A stretch of DNA of 20,544 nucleotides from Proteiniphilum sp. UBA5283 (GCA_002408485.1 DHSP01000021.1:1-20544), one strand, 5' to 3'. Counted from the stretch's first letter, positions 8,218-16,883 are shown. The notes: a model not told the origin generated them from the sequence alone. Translations and numbers: made by a program.

Positions 8218-11078
8218 TTTCCCAAAGCTATCTGTTGAGCCTGACCGGTATAGACCACTTCAATCCCCTTAGCATCGGGGTTTACTCCCTGCGGTCTGTT
8301 TTTATCCACACAGACGATATGGAAAGTGCGCTCCTGCAACATGCCATTAAATGCCCCCTGCCTCTCACCTATTTCGAGTGTTTTGGACGCCTCATCGTAA
8401 TGGAAGCCAATGGTGGCATAAGCTCCCTTTTCGTAATTGTAATTCACCCCTTCGTCTTCGTAGAGCGTGAAGTTCCCATTTTTACCGGCAAAGAGATACA
8501 AGGTGATCTGTTCGGGTTTTTTCTCGTCGGTATATTGAATTTCCGGACCAAAAGGGATAATGGCTCCTTCTTTCACAAAGAGCGGTATACGGTTATAGGG
8601 AGCGTCTACCCGTTGTTTTTGTCCTCCCTCAATGAATGCTCCGGAATAGAAATCATACCAGCCGGTGGTGGAGGGAAAATAAACCTCCCGATCAGTTGCC
8701 TGGTAGGTATAGACGGGACAGACCATCAGTGAATTTCCAAACATATACTGGTCACCGATGTCATTTACTTGCTGGTCTTTACCGAAATCCATTACCAGGG
8801 CACGCATAATCGTGTAGTCATAGAAATAGGTCATTCCGGCCATCGAATAGATATAGGGCAGCAACCGATAACGGAGTTTGTTATAATAAAGCATGGATTG
8901 ATAGGCCGGATGATCCTCCGGTGCAATGTGAAAGATCTCTCTGTAGGGAAACTGTCCGTGGGAACGGAACAGCGGGACGAAAGCCCCAAACTGTGTCCAG
9001 CGTGTATTTAGCTCACGCCATTCTTTCAGATCTTCATTCTCAACTCCGGTCGCCAGATAGTGACGTTGTCCCTGCTCGTATCTTTTTTCCACACAAAATC
9101 CACCGATATCCATCGTCCAGTAAGGGATACCGGACAATGCAAAGTTGAGACCGGCGGAGATCTGTGCCTTCATATCTTCCCAGCGGGTACCGATATCCCC
9201 GCTCCAAACAGCGGTGGAATAGCGTTGAATACCGGTAAAACCCGAACGGGTCAGCAGAAAGACACGGTCATCGGGGTTCACACCCCGCTGTCCCTCGTAA
9301 ATCGCTTCGGCATTGACCAATGAATATGCATTGAAGTATTTTGTGGATGGGCCGAGTGCTGTGGGACCACACAGCTTTTTCCGGTATTCCATGTCGGTAT
9401 TATCCTGAATATTGGGTTCGGAAGCATCCATCCACCAGGCATCGATACCAAGGGAGTATAAGTTTTCATTAAGTTGTTCCCAGAATAGTTTGCGTGCCCC
9501 TTCGGCGTAAGCATCATAAAAAGAACCGATATAACCCTGTCCGATCCAATCACGGATGCTGTCTTTCACAGCCTGTTGATACATCCAGCCGTTTTTGTCG
9601 AACGCCTTGTAGTGATCGGTATTGAGATAAAATTTGGGCCATACGGAGATCATAATCCGTGCATTCATTTCATGTATTTTGTCGATCATCCCTTTCGGAT
9701 CGGGGAATCGTTCCGCGTCGAACTTGTGGCTGCCCCATTCCGGTTCCGGCCAGTAGCTCCAATCTTGCACGATGTTATCGATGGGTATCCCTCGTTTTCT
9801 GAATTCAGCGAGGGTTTCCACCACTTCCTCTTGTGTTTTGTAGCGTTCGCGGCTTTGCCAGAAACCCATGGCCCATTTGGGCATAATCTGCGATTTTCCG
9901 GTAAGGGTTCTGTATCCGCTGATGACATCGTCCATGTTGTTGCCCGCCACGAAATAGTAATCGATACCATTTCCCATCTCACTCCAAAGAGATAGTTTAT
10001 TCTGTTCTTCATCAGCGACGGGACTCAACGCTTTTAACGCAATATAGGATACACCACCATCGGGTTCCCATTCTACACGCAATGGTACTCTTTCACCTTT
10101 TCGAAAGAGATAGTCAAACTTATAGCTGTTGGGGTTCCAGGCAGTACGCCAGCGCTCCTCCACCACCGGTTCATTGTTGAGATATACCCTGATATAACCG
10201 GCATAATGAAGGAAGAAGCGGTACAATCCGCTTTCGGGAGCTTCCATCTCGCCGCTCCAGACAACATTTGCGTGATTCAGATCAAAACCCTCGGGGAAAT
10301 TATGCAACAACGACAGAAACTGATAATCGAGCCTACTTTCCTGGCGTACTATTGTTTGTGAGGGGTCGTTCTTTTTCGTGTATACAGCCGTGAGACCTCC
10401 CTCTGTCCCATCACTACCATAAAGTCTGAACTGATCGAGGTCGGCATAATCGCGTACATCGCCAAATTTCGTCAGCGAATAATTATCCCATACGATGCCA
10501 TAATTTTTGTTGGATATCACAAAAGGTACGGATACTTTGGTGTTGTACTGAAACAGCGATTCATTTTTTCCTTTGTAGTTGAAGTCGTCGGCCTGATGCT
10601 GCCCCAGGCCATAGAATGCTTCGTCATCGGACGACTCAAACAGTTGATGCACGGTGTACCCTTTGGTTCCTTCTACTTCAATGGGCGTCAGTGTTTTTCC
10701 GCCACCCTTATTTTCTTGTAGAAGAGTTTCACCTTTTTTATTTAGAAATGCTATTTCACCCGTCGTTCTGTGAATAGTCACATCCAAAGAATCGGTGGAG
10801 AGGATGATCGTGTCCTCTTTCTCTTCCACAGTGAAGTTGTCCGTAAAAGTTAAATCCGGCCGGGTTATCAGACTTTTCTCCCGGGTGAAATCTTTCTGGC
10901 TGGTGGCCGAAACGTGGATGATCTGCTCGTTAACCACCTGTAAGCGGATGGCTTGTACACCCGAGCTGTTATCCTGTTTCAACCGAACGATGATTCCGTT
11001 TTCTACCCTCTCGAGTCCCGGTGAGGTACAGGAGAAAAAAAAGAGGATACCCAGTGCGATATGAAAAATGCGCTCCAT
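8214..11078 (-). CDS. Glycoside hydrolase family 31 lipoprotein with PA14 insert, probable alpha-xylosidase
   Basis: This 954-residue retaining alpha-glycosidase has a short signal peptide ending in FFFSC (Cys17), so it is a predicted lipoprotein. The N-terminal beta-sandwich (about 25-240) is interrupted by a PA14 domain at about 240-355 (GEMEAPESGLYRFFLHYAGY and RVPLRVEWEPDGG). The (beta/alpha)8 barrel runs from about 396 to 735. The nucleophile is Asp551 in AWWMDASEPN and the acid/base is Asp628 in AVWSGDIGTRW; Asp439 in VQDWSYWPEPEWGS lies in the substrate pocket region. A DUF5110-like C-terminal beta domain follows (about 850-920). The PA14 insert together with WWMDAxEP is the arrangement I recall from xyloglucan-active alpha-xylosidases such as Cellvibrio japonicus Xyl31A and its Bacteroides counterpart. 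That makes alpha-xylosidase the best guess and alpha-glucosidase the main alternative. It is the first gene after the HTCS and its TGA overlaps the GH2 start. Confidence 0.93.
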   Translation of the reverse strand: MERIFHIALGILFFFSCTSPGLERVENGIIVRLKQDNSSGVQAIRLQVVNEQIIHVSATSQKDFTREKSLITRPDLTFTDNFTVEEKEDTIILSTDSLDVTIHRTTGEIAFLNKKGETLLQENKGGGKTLTPIEVEGTKGYTVHQLFESSDDEAFYGLGQHQADDFNYKGKNESLFQYNTKVSVPFVISNKNYGIVWDNYSLTKFGDVRDYADLDQFRLYGSDGTEGGLTAVYTKKNDPSQTIVRQESRLDYQFLSLLHNFPEGFDLNHANVVWSGEMEAPESGLYRFFLHYAGYIRVYLNNEPVVEERWRTAWNPNSYKFDYLFRKGERVPLRVEWEPDGGVSYIALKALSPVADEEQNKLSLWSEMGNGIDYYFVAGNNMDDVISGYRTLTGKSQIMPKWAMGFWQSRERYKTQEEVVETLAEFRKRGIPIDNIVQDWSYWPEPEWGSHKFDAERFPDPKGMIDKIHEMNARIMISVWPKFYLNTDHYKAFDKNGWMYQQAVKDSIRDWIGQGYIGSFYDAYAEGARKLFWEQLNENLYSLGIDAWWMDASEPNIQDNTDMEYRKKLCGPTALGPSTKYFNAYSLVNAEAIYEGQRGVNPDDRVFLLTRSGFTGIQRYSTAVWSGDIGTRWEDMKAQISAGLNFALSGIPYWTMDIGGFCVEKRYEQGQRHYLATGVENEDLKEWRELNTRWTQFGAFVPLFRSHGQFPYREIFHIAPEDHPAYQSMLYYNKLRYRLLPYIYSMAGMTYFYDYTIMRALVMDFGKDQQVNDIGDQYMFGNSLMVCPVYTYQATDREVYFPSTTGWYDFYSGAFIEGGQKQRVDAPYNRIPLFVKEGAIIPFGPEIQYTDEKKPEQITLYLFAGKNGNFTLYEDEGVNYNYEKGAYATIGFHYDEASKTLEIGERQGAFNGMLQERTFHIVCVDKNRPQGVNPDAKGIEVVYTGQAQQIALGK

Positions 11079-11136
11079 GTATTATAATTATTTTTTTGTA
11101 AAATTAATCATAATAGGCGTGAGAGCATCTTCTCTA

Positions 11137-11210
11137 TGTCTTCGCTGACTGTGGGTTTTGTTAACCGAATGGGTAGTTTTGTTTCCGCAAAGTATGTTAA
11201 ATGTTTACCG
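11137..11210 (-). promoter_or_regulatory. Four phased direct repeats, candidate HTCS operator of the GH31-GH2-susCD operon
   Basis: Minus-strand copies are CGGTAAACA (11202-11210), CGGAAACA (11180-11187), CGGTTAACA (11159-11167) and a weaker CGAAGACA (11137-11144). Their 3' ends lie 22, 21 and 22 bp apart, about two helical turns, so all four face the same side of the DNA. Copies two and three extend to an identical AACAAAAC. They lie between the HTCS stop and the GH31 start, where an AraC-type HTCS activator would be expected to bind. No convincing -7 element follows; the closest is TAATTTTA (11099-11106), one mismatch from consensus but very close to the start codon. Confidence 0.5.
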
Positions 11211-11213
11211 GTG

Positions 11214-14200
11214 TTACTTAGGTTTATTACCGGGTTTGCCATCAGAAAATAAGGAAGGGTTATTTTGATATTGAGAGGGTAAAACATTAAATTCCTCTTT
11301 AAAGTATTTGCTGAAATTTTTAGGATTGTTAAAGCCTACCTGATACGCTATTTCGGAGATATGAAGCTGACTTTCCCTCAATAGTTGAGCAGCACGTTTG
11401 AGACGGATAATGCGGATAAATTCAATGGGACTTTTCCCGGTGATGGAGATCATTTTCTTATAGAGATGCACCCTGCTTATTCCCAGCTCCTTACTCAGTT
11501 TTTCTACGGAGAATTCGCTATCGGAGATATACTCCTCCACCAATTTTATGGCATTCTTTATTAATTTCTCATCCAACGGAGTGATGGTTATGTCAGCAGG
11601 TTGAATATTAATCTGATTTTTGAATCGTTGCTGACGGTAAGATCTTAATTCCAACATTTTATGTATCCGGAGCGAGAGAATGTCTAAGTTAAATGGTTTC
11701 GTAATGTAGTCGTCGGCTCCTTTTTCCAAACCGTGCAGCTCCTGCTCCTGGGCTGTGTGTGCCGTAAGTAAGATTAGAGGAATGTGCGATGTGCGCACAT
11801 CGTTTTTTACCTTTTCGCACAATTCGTATCCATCCATCTCGGGCATCATCACATCACTGATGATAATGTCCGGAGAAAATTCAACTATTTTTTCCCACGC
11901 TTCTTTTCCATTCGAAGCATCGAGCAGCGAAAAATCTTTTTTCAGTGTATCCCTCATAAAATAACGAAAATCATCGTTATCATCCACCAGAAGAATCGTT
12001 GTTTCATTCCTTTGCGTCATATCTTCGTTTTCTCCGTTGACTGCACCCTCATCCGGATCATCCATCTGTTCTTTTTCCGCAGCAGGCTGTGACACAATAT
12101 ACTCCAGCCTCTCTACTGGAAAAAGAAGTACGAACTGGCTTCCTTTGGGCACATTGTCATACACCTGAATGGAGCCTTTACAAAGAGAGACAAATTCTTT
12201 TACGATGTGGAGCCCGATACCACTTCCAGGAGAATCCTCATTTCTGACTTCACCCTGGTAAAAACGTTCAAAAATTCTCCTTTTCTCCTCCTCCTTTACC
12301 CCTAGGCCACTATCTATAACCCTGATCTCTAGCCGGTCCAGCTCGTCATCACTCCCTTTTGGTAAAACTTTCGCAACTACATCCACAGTCCCATTCTTCT
12401 CGGTAAATTTGATGGCGTTAGAGAGAAGATTCATCATTATTTTCCCCATTTTATCTTCATCGAATACCATGCTCAATTTATCCACAGAGGAGTAAAAGGT
12501 CAATCGGATATTCTTTTTTTCGGCATATTCGGCAAAATGGCTACAGGAATTTCGCAGGAATGAGATGATGTCGCCATAGGATAAATTCAAGGCGTAGTCA
12601 TTCACATCGCTTTTTCGAAAATCAAGCAACTGGTTGACCATATTCAACAGTCGAATGGCATTTTTGTGGATCAGAGAGAGTTGCTGTTTTTGATGACCAT
12701 CTGCTGCCGACTTCATCATATTTTCCAGGGGCGACAGAATCAATGTCAGTGGTGTTCGCAGTTCATGACTGACATTGGTAAAGAAACGAAGTTTCATGTC
12801 ATCGATTTCATGTTTTCGTTCCGCTTCCAGTTCTATTTGCTTCATTTTAAATTTCTGCTGTTCGTTACGTATAATCATGTATCGTGCCAACAACAGGATC
12901 ATCATCAACAAGAGGAAATAGAAGATATAGGCCAGGGGAGAGAGCCAGAACGGTGGTTTTATATGAATATGGAGCACAGCTGAGTCTTCACTCCAAAAGC
13001 CGTCGCTGTTTGCCGCCTTTACGCTGAGCGTATAGTCTCCGGGGGCAAGGTTGGTATATGTTACACTATGGACACCGGGATCAGTGATTAACCAATCCGT
13101 ATTAAATCCTTCCAGCATATAGGCGTAGGTCGTTTTTTCGGGAAGGACATAATTCATGGCTGAAAACTCGACAGAAAAAACATTCTGTCTATATTTAAAA
13201 GTGACCTCTTCTACCCGATTTAAGTCCGATTCCAGAATTCTGTTACCTTGATATTCAACCCCAACCTCAACCTCTTCATTAAAGAGCCTTAGCCCGGTAA
13301 AGAGCACCTTGGGTTGTGATGTGTTATAACGAATGTTTTCGGGATTAAAAAAATTAAATCCCCTGGTTCCGCCAAGCAAAATTTCACCATCTGGAGATTT
13401 GAAGACCGACCGCAGATTAAACTCGTGACTCTGCAAGCCGTCTTCTTCACGATAATTTACAAAAGAAAAATGATATTCGCCGGTTATTGAATGGGCATGA
13501 ATCATAATATTCGATATACCGTTGGAAGTGGTGATCCACATATTGTGCTGATTATCTTCCACAATTCCGGAGATGACATTATCGGCCAGGCCATCACTTT
13601 TGTACAATTGGGTGATTTTATCCTGTTTCGGATCCCAGATATTCAAGCCATTCCGTGTACCGATCCAGATCAGCCCGCGGCTATCTTCAAAGACATGATT
13701 CACATTCAGATTGGTAAAAAACTGATCTCCTCTGCGGTTGGATTGGAGAATCTCGAAATGTTCGTTTTTTATATCAAAGATTGTCAGCCCAATGGCTGTT
13801 CCGAGTATCAAACGGTCGTTTTTACCCAGGCAGATCGATGAAATGAACTCAGACGACAGTTGTTGCTTGATGCTGTTGTTGAAAGTGGTAAATTGTCCGT
13901 TTTCCGGGTTGAATCGCTGTAAACCGCTTCCCAATGTACCAATCCAGATCATCCCCGACCTATCTTCCACGATCGACCATACATTGTTGTTGGCAAGGCT
14001 GTTTGGGTTGTTTGGGTCGTGACGATAGTGAACAAACTTTTTTCCGTCGAAACAATCCATACCCGACAAGTAAGTACCGATCCATATTTTTCCGCTTTTT
14101 GCGGCACAGAGGCTAACGACAATATTGCTGGTCAAAGAGGAACTATTGGAGGGATCATGACTGTAGAGACGATAGTATCCGTCCTTTCTGTTTAAATGTA

Positions 14201-15377
14201 CCAATCCGCTTCCATTGGATCCGATCCAGATGTTTTCGTCCTCATCTTTAATAATGGAATTCACATCGGGTTTAAAGTGATCAATCTTGCTGAAATAATG
14301 TAAATGATCGATACCAAATTTGTAGATACTCTCACTGAAGTAGGAAATCCCGTTTTTATAGGTACCTACCCATATTATATCTTTCTGATCGGCATAAATA
14401 CAATTGATACTGTTGTGCGCAATACTTCGTTCATCGTAAGGCTGATTCTGCAAATTGATCAGCTTGTTGTCTTTTTTATCGATGATATCGATACCACCAT
14501 GATCGGTTGCCATCCAGATAAGTCCGGCGGAATCCTGAATGATATCCTGAATCATGTCACTTGTTAAGAAAAAGGGGAAATCACTTTGTTGGGATCCCAC
14601 ACACTTCCACTCATATTGTCGCGAATCATAAAACCATGCCCCCAACGGCATATCGGAATAGATCCACAGGTCGTTGTCCGAGTCGACAAAAGCCTGATAA
14701 TTAACTGAATTAGCATGCTGATGATTCAGAATAAAGTTATCAGAATTATTGACTTTTAAACTTTTTTTATCCATATATTGGATCAATCCCGATCGAAAAA
14801 CAAAAAAATAATTGCTTTCCGACTCTTTTAGGTCGGTAATCGTTCCGATGTCCAAATTTCCCGGTTGCCCATCTTGAGGAAAGAACACCAGTTGACCGCT
14901 ATCGGCATGATACCTGTAGAAACCTGATGCAGTCACATAACACCACACATTTTTATCATCATCAATAAAAATGAGATCGACTGGATTGGTGATGCCCATC
15001 TCTTTCAACAGCAACGTACTTTTTTCGAATTTCTCTATTTCGGGATTATAAACGGTGTATCCGTTGGCCGTATGAATCCAGAGTCGCCCCGTTATATCCT
15101 CTTGAACACCAAGGATCAGGTTGTCGGGCAATGAATTTTCATCGTTGGGATTGTAACTAAATACTTTAAATTTATTTCCGTCATATCTGTTCAAACCCGA
15201 TGCGGTAGAAAACCACATAAACCCCCTGCTATCCTTAAAAATATGATTGATCTGGTTATGAGAAAGCCCATCACGAACCGCCAGTTGTTTAAAAAGCCAG
15301 GATGATTGGCCCAAAAGAGATGGGTAACAACTAGCGAAAAAGAGGATTGGTAAGATAAAACGGTATAGTCTCATCAT
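11214..15377 (-). CDS. Hybrid two-component system sensor/response regulator (HTCS) controlling the PUL
   Basis: This single-chain sensor and transcription activator has about 1387 residues if the ATG at 15377 (or the adjacent one at 15374) is used. A frame extends upstream to a TTG at 15416, but the ATG pair is preferred: it follows AAAGG at a workable distance and leads straight into a hydrophobic signal peptide (RLYRFILPILFFASC). With this numbering, about 25-690 is a periplasmic double beta-propeller of Reg_prop repeats (SRGFMWFSTASGLNRYDG, GLIWMATDHGG, IIWVGTYKNG, NIWIGSNGSG, KIWIGTYLSG, MIWIGTLGSG, LIWIGTRNG). A Y_Y_Y domain follows at about 745-805 and one membrane helix at about 812-835. 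The HisKA domain has phospho-acceptor His871 in FTNVSHELRTPL. The HATPase domain has its N-box near 981-996 and G-boxes DSGLG and GSGIGLHIV. A receiver domain has phospho-acceptor Asp1175 in SDVMMPEMDG. An AraC-type helix-turn-helix ends the protein (about 1284-1374). All key residues are present. The ligand is probably a breakdown product of the glycan. Confidence 0.95.
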   Translation of the reverse strand: MMRLYRFILPILFFASCYPSLLGQSSWLFKQLAVRDGLSHNQINHIFKDSRGFMWFSTASGLNRYDGNKFKVFSYNPNDENSLPDNLILGVQEDITGRLWIHTANGYTVYNPEIEKFEKSTLLLKEMGITNPVDLIFIDDDKNVWCYVTASGFYRYHADSGQLVFFPQDGQPGNLDIGTITDLKESESNYFFVFRSGLIQYMDKKSLKVNNSDNFILNHQHANSVNYQAFVDSDNDLWIYSDMPLGAWFYDSRQYEWKCVGSQQSDFPFFLTSDMIQDIIQDSAGLIWMATDHGGIDIIDKKDNKLINLQNQPYDERSIAHNSINCIYADQKDIIWVGTYKNGISYFSESIYKFGIDHLHYFSKIDHFKPDVNSIIKDEDENIWIGSNGSGLVHLNRKDGYYRLYSHDPSNSSSLTSNIVVSLCAAKSGKIWIGTYLSGMDCFDGKKFVHYRHDPNNPNSLANNNVWSIVEDRSGMIWIGTLGSGLQRFNPENGQFTTFNNSIKQQLSSEFISSICLGKNDRLILGTAIGLTIFDIKNEHFEILQSNRRGDQFFTNLNVNHVFEDSRGLIWIGTRNGLNIWDPKQDKITQLYKSDGLADNVISGIVEDNQHNMWITTSNGISNIMIHAHSITGEYHFSFVNYREEDGLQSHEFNLRSVFKSPDGEILLGGTRGFNFFNPENIRYNTSQPKVLFTGLRLFNEEVEVGVEYQGNRILESDLNRVEEVTFKYRQNVFSVEFSAMNYVLPEKTTYAYMLEGFNTDWLITDPGVHSVTYTNLAPGDYTLSVKAANSDGFWSEDSAVLHIHIKPPFWLSPLAYIFYFLLLMMILLLARYMIIRNEQQKFKMKQIELEAERKHEIDDMKLRFFTNVSHELRTPLTLILSPLENMMKSAADGHQKQQLSLIHKNAIRLLNMVNQLLDFRKSDVNDYALNLSYGDIISFLRNSCSHFAEYAEKKNIRLTFYSSVDKLSMVFDEDKMGKIMMNLLSNAIKFTEKNGTVDVVAKVLPKGSDDELDRLEIRVIDSGLGVKEEEKRRIFERFYQGEVRNEDSPGSGIGLHIVKEFVSLCKGSIQVYDNVPKGSQFVLLFPVERLEYIVSQPAAEKEQMDDPDEGAVNGENEDMTQRNETTILLVDDNDDFRYFMRDTLKKDFSLLDASNGKEAWEKIVEFSPDIIISDVMMPEMDGYELCEKVKNDVRTSHIPLILLTAHTAQEQELHGLEKGADDYITKPFNLDILSLRIHKMLELRSYRQQRFKNQINIQPADITITPLDEKLIKNAIKLVEEYISDSEFSVEKLSKELGISRVHLYKKMISITGKSPIEFIRIIRLKRAAQLLRESQLHISEIAYQVGFNNPKNFSKYFKEEFNVLPSQYQNNPSLFSDGKPGNKPK

Positions 15378-15438
15378 TGGTTCAACCTTTACGGCGGGCA
15401 ACTTTTCGCAACTCAATGGTTATTGACCGCTTGCATCA

Positions 15439-15446
15439 CAAACATA
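15439..15446 (-). promoter_or_regulatory. Bacteroidota-type -7 promoter element for the HTCS gene
   Basis: Read on the minus strand this is TATGTTTG, an exact match to the Bacteroidota sigma-ABfr consensus TAnnTTTG. It lies 61 bp upstream of the preferred HTCS ATG, giving a leader of roughly 55 nt. At 19 bp further upstream is TTAG, a weak version of the -33 TTTG/TTG element. The spacer between the two elements carries the tandem TAGCTAAA repeat, so a protein bound there could block or help RNA polymerase. Transcription start not tested. Confidence 0.6.
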
Positions 15447-15454
15447 ATAAAAAT

Positions 15455-15470
15455 TAGCTAAATAGCTAAA
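15455..15470. repeat. Tandem TAGCTAAA repeat in the HTCS promoter spacer
   Basis: Two perfect head-to-tail copies of TAGCTAAA lie at 15455-15462 and 15463-15470. The first is embedded in the palindrome TTAGCTAA. They lie between the -33 and -7 elements of the HTCS promoter, a position typical of an operator. The regulator is unknown. Confidence 0.5.
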
Positions 15471-15513
15471 TCATGTATAGAAGATTCGCGAATAGATTAC
15501 TCACTGCACGCTT

Positions 15514-15529
15514 TAGCTCACGTGAGCTA
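15514..15529. promoter_or_regulatory. 16-bp perfect palindrome, candidate protein-binding site
   Basis: The two halves TAGCTCAC and GTGAGCTA are exact reverse complements with no spacer, centred on CACGTG. Neither strand has a T-tract after it, so it is unlikely to be a terminator and a dimeric regulator site is more plausible. It lies 74 bp downstream of the MFS stop codon and about 68 bp upstream of the HTCS -7 element. Confidence 0.5.
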
Positions 15530-15562
15530 TAATGAAATGTAAAAAGCTGACAGATTAGAACT

Positions 15563-15582
15563 TAGCTGCACACAAACAGCTA
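15563..15582. repeat. Inverted repeat 3' of the MFS gene
   Basis: TAGCTG and CAGCTA are separated by 8 bp and start 20 bp after the MFS stop codon. The RNA could form a 6-bp stem, but no U-tract follows on the minus strand, so termination here would be weak at best. The arms share the TAGCT core with the palindrome and the tandem repeat in the same gap. Confidence 0.35.
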
Positions 15583-15602
15583 GCGAAGATTAAATCAAAT
15601 AT

Positions 15603-16883
15603 TTAGGGTGTACGTTCGTGTTTATAGCGGAAGAGGAGGGCAAACAGGAGGGCTACCAACAAGGCATATCCGGCAAAAACAAACCAGACGGACTGCCAGT
15701 CACCAACCATGAGTGATTTTGTTTGTCCTTCGACAACCACATCCTGCCAATGTGTGAACTGATTGACCACCCATTGTGCACCGAGTGTTCCAACAGTGGC
15801 TCCTATCCCATTTGTCATCAACATGAACATTCCCTGCGCACTGGCTCGTATATGATGGGGTGTTTCTTTGTCGACAAATAGCGATCCGGAAACATTGAAA
15901 AAATCGAATGCTACACCATAAACCAACATGGAGAAGATCAGCAACCAAACTCCGTTACCCGGATTTCCAAGGCCGAAAAGTCCGAAACGGAGTACCCAGG
16001 CAAACATGGCGATGAGCATGACATTCTTAATTCCATATCGCTTCAAAAAGAAGGGGATCAGCAAAATACAGAGTGCTTCCGATATTTGGGACAATGAGAT
16101 CAGCATATTGGCATGTTTCACTCCGAACGTATTGGCATATTGCGGCAAAGCTTCAAAACTGGCGATGAACGGGTTGGCAAAACCATTGGTGATCTGCAGG
16201 GAGACACCCAAAAACATGGAGAAGATAAAAAACAGTGCCATCTTGCGCTGTTTGAACAATTTAAATGCATCCAGCCCCAAGGCTTGAAACAGGGTTTTAT
16301 CTTTTGTGTCGGTACTGACGGGACAATTGGGCAGCGTGAAAGCATACCCCCCCAGTACCAAACCGATGGCGCCACTCATCACAAACTGCATCGCAGAGGT
16401 CTGAAAACCAACCACATCTACCAGCCACATGGTACAGATAAACCCGACAGTGCCGAAAACACGGATGGGTGGAAATGCTTTGACCGTATCCATTCCTCCC
16501 CTTTCCAAAATGGTGTATGCGACGGAATTGGATAACGCAAGCGTGGGCATATAAAAAGCCACACTCAGGGTATAGAGCGTAAAAAGCACCGGAAAAGAGA
16601 CATCAACACTTGCCTCAAAGCCATACAACCCTGCAGCAAGCATGAAAGCGGCAGCCATCAGGTGGCACATACCCAGTAATTTCTGCGCCGGCACCCACCG
16701 GTCGGCAATGATGCCTATCACCGCCGGCATAAAGATGGACACAATACCCTGCACCGAATAAAAGATTCCAATGTGAGATCCTAACCCCACAGGCCCCAGA
16801 TAACGCGACATGGAAGTCAGATAAGCCCCCCAAACGGCAAATTGGAGGAAATTCATAATGATCAGCCGAATTTTCAACGACAT
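15603..16883 (-). CDS. MFS transporter of the nucleoside:H+ symporter (NupG-like) type
   Basis: This 426-residue inner-membrane permease has about 12 hydrophobic helices and no signal peptide. The first helix holds MNFLQFAVWGAYLTSM, and the segment GIFYSVQGIVSIFMPAVIGIIADRW matches the start of the Nuc_H_symport family as I remember it. The length is close to that of E. coli NupG (about 418). In Bacteroidota many members of this group are annotated as nucleoside permeases, but some lie beside sugar catabolic genes and probably carry sugars, so the substrate is open. ATG at 16883 lies 27 bp after the EnvC-like stop codon, which suggests one transcript with that gene. The gene also lies next to the HTCS in the same direction, across a 225-bp regulatory gap. 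It could therefore serve the PUL by taking the released monosaccharide or oligosaccharide into the cytoplasm. Confidence 0.85.
   Translation of the reverse strand: MSLKIRLIIMNFLQFAVWGAYLTSMSRYLGPVGLGSHIGIFYSVQGIVSIFMPAVIGIIADRWVPAQKLLGMCHLMAAAFMLAAGLYGFEASVDVSFPVLFTLYTLSVAFYMPTLALSNSVAYTILERGGMDTVKAFPPIRVFGTVGFICTMWLVDVVGFQTSAMQFVMSGAIGLVLGGYAFTLPNCPVSTDTKDKTLFQALGLDAFKLFKQRKMALFFIFSMFLGVSLQITNGFANPFIASFEALPQYANTFGVKHANMLISLSQISEALCILLIPFFLKRYGIKNVMLIAMFAWVLRFGLFGLGNPGNGVWLLIFSMLVYGVAFDFFNVSGSLFVDKETPHHIRASAQGMFMLMTNGIGATVGTLGAQWVVNQFTHWQDVVVEGQTKSLMVGDWQSVWFVFAGYALLVALLFALLFRYKHERTP

Noticed and set aside
11188..11194. TACTTTG on the minus strand as a -7 promoter element for GH31
   Set aside because: It is one base short of TAnnTTTG, has no -33 partner and lies within the repeat array, more than 100 bp from the start codon.
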